NCBI RefSeq assembly: GCF_027595985.1
Contig: NC_073306.1
Coordinates: 84,183,599-84,247,598, forward strand
Length of the DNA stretch: 64,000 nt
Reading direction: 5' to 3'
DNA from: Sorex araneus
Taxonomy: Eukaryota; Chordata; Mammalia; Eulipotyphla; Soricidae
The first letter of the stretch is position 1; every line of letters begins with the position of its first letter. Under the pieces are notes generated by a model that was not told the DNA's origin, made no database searches, and saw nothing but the letters and a program-made list of their open reading frames with translations. This document shows positions 63,886-64,000 of this stretch, piece after piece. Both the position numbers and the translations under genes were made by a program.

Positions 63886-64000
63886 AAATAAAAGGCCACC
63901 AGGGAGGTAAACTGAGGCAGGAAAGCCACAGACCAGATGGAGGGCTGGAGGTGCCCAGCCTCATGCCCACTGGGCAGAAGAGTGGGGGGGGGTTGGGGCT

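Overview
This is mammalian nuclear DNA: spliced genes with GT-AG introns, a CpG-rich promoter, L1 remnants and very many short SINEs. The dominant SINE has a tRNA-derived head (A box near TAGCACAGCGGG, B box GGTTCGATTCC), a body containing 'CATATGGTCCCCTGAGCACC', and an A-rich tail after GACCCAAAAAG. I recognise it as the SINE family typical of shrews (Soricidae, Sorex), so the source is most likely a shrew. A second SINE type with the same head but a different body occurs once.

Two genes are present, both on the minus strand. LMNA (lamin A/C) occupies about 33.77-51.97 kb. All 12 exons could be placed base by base with consensus splice sites: exon 1 at 51402-51757, exon 12 ending at the TAA at 34523. 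The spliced frame is 1998 nt, giving a 665-residue prelamin A with a CSIM CaaX box. The lamin C alternative end (VSGRRR, stop at 35622) and its ATTAAA signal are present. A short alternative first exon in intron 1 (44247-44266) fits the meiosis-specific lamin C2. LMNA exon 1 lies in a CpG island with GC boxes and an AP-1 site.

Downstream of LMNA (lower coordinates) lies the 5' part of SEMA4A. The first coding exon is at 19776-19914. Eleven more exons run to 398, covering the signal peptide, sema domain and most or all of the PSI domain (about 530 codons). The Ig-like, transmembrane and cytoplasmic exons are beyond the left edge. A candidate non-coding SEMA4A first exon and promoter, with an X-box-like palindrome, sits near 24.51-24.66 kb. 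LMNA followed by SEMA4A on the same strand is the order known in human 1q22.

From 52 to 64 kb the window is intergenic DNA upstream of LMNA: SINEs, a CpG-rich patch at 57.47-58.0 kb, and no supported exon. From 20 to 33.7 kb lies the SEMA4A 5' intron and LMNA-SEMA4A spacer, with a second CpG-rich patch at 32.6-33.06 kb and a long G-rich tract at 27.2 kb. SEMA4A intron 9 (2468-12042) is almost wholly SINEs, microsatellites and L1 remnants.

The most notable observations are: the lamin C2 exon, with an apparent Arg-to-Cys change at the splice junction next to the myristoylation motif; a SEMA4A splice acceptor that appears to be built from an antisense SINE head; a decayed copy of the LMNA exon 3 end plus its donor inside intron 3; a two-residue insertion beside the lamin nuclear localisation signal; and preservation of the cryptic donor used in human progerin splicing. 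No prokaryotic-style system, CRISPR array, viral gene or intact mobile element with coding capacity was found.
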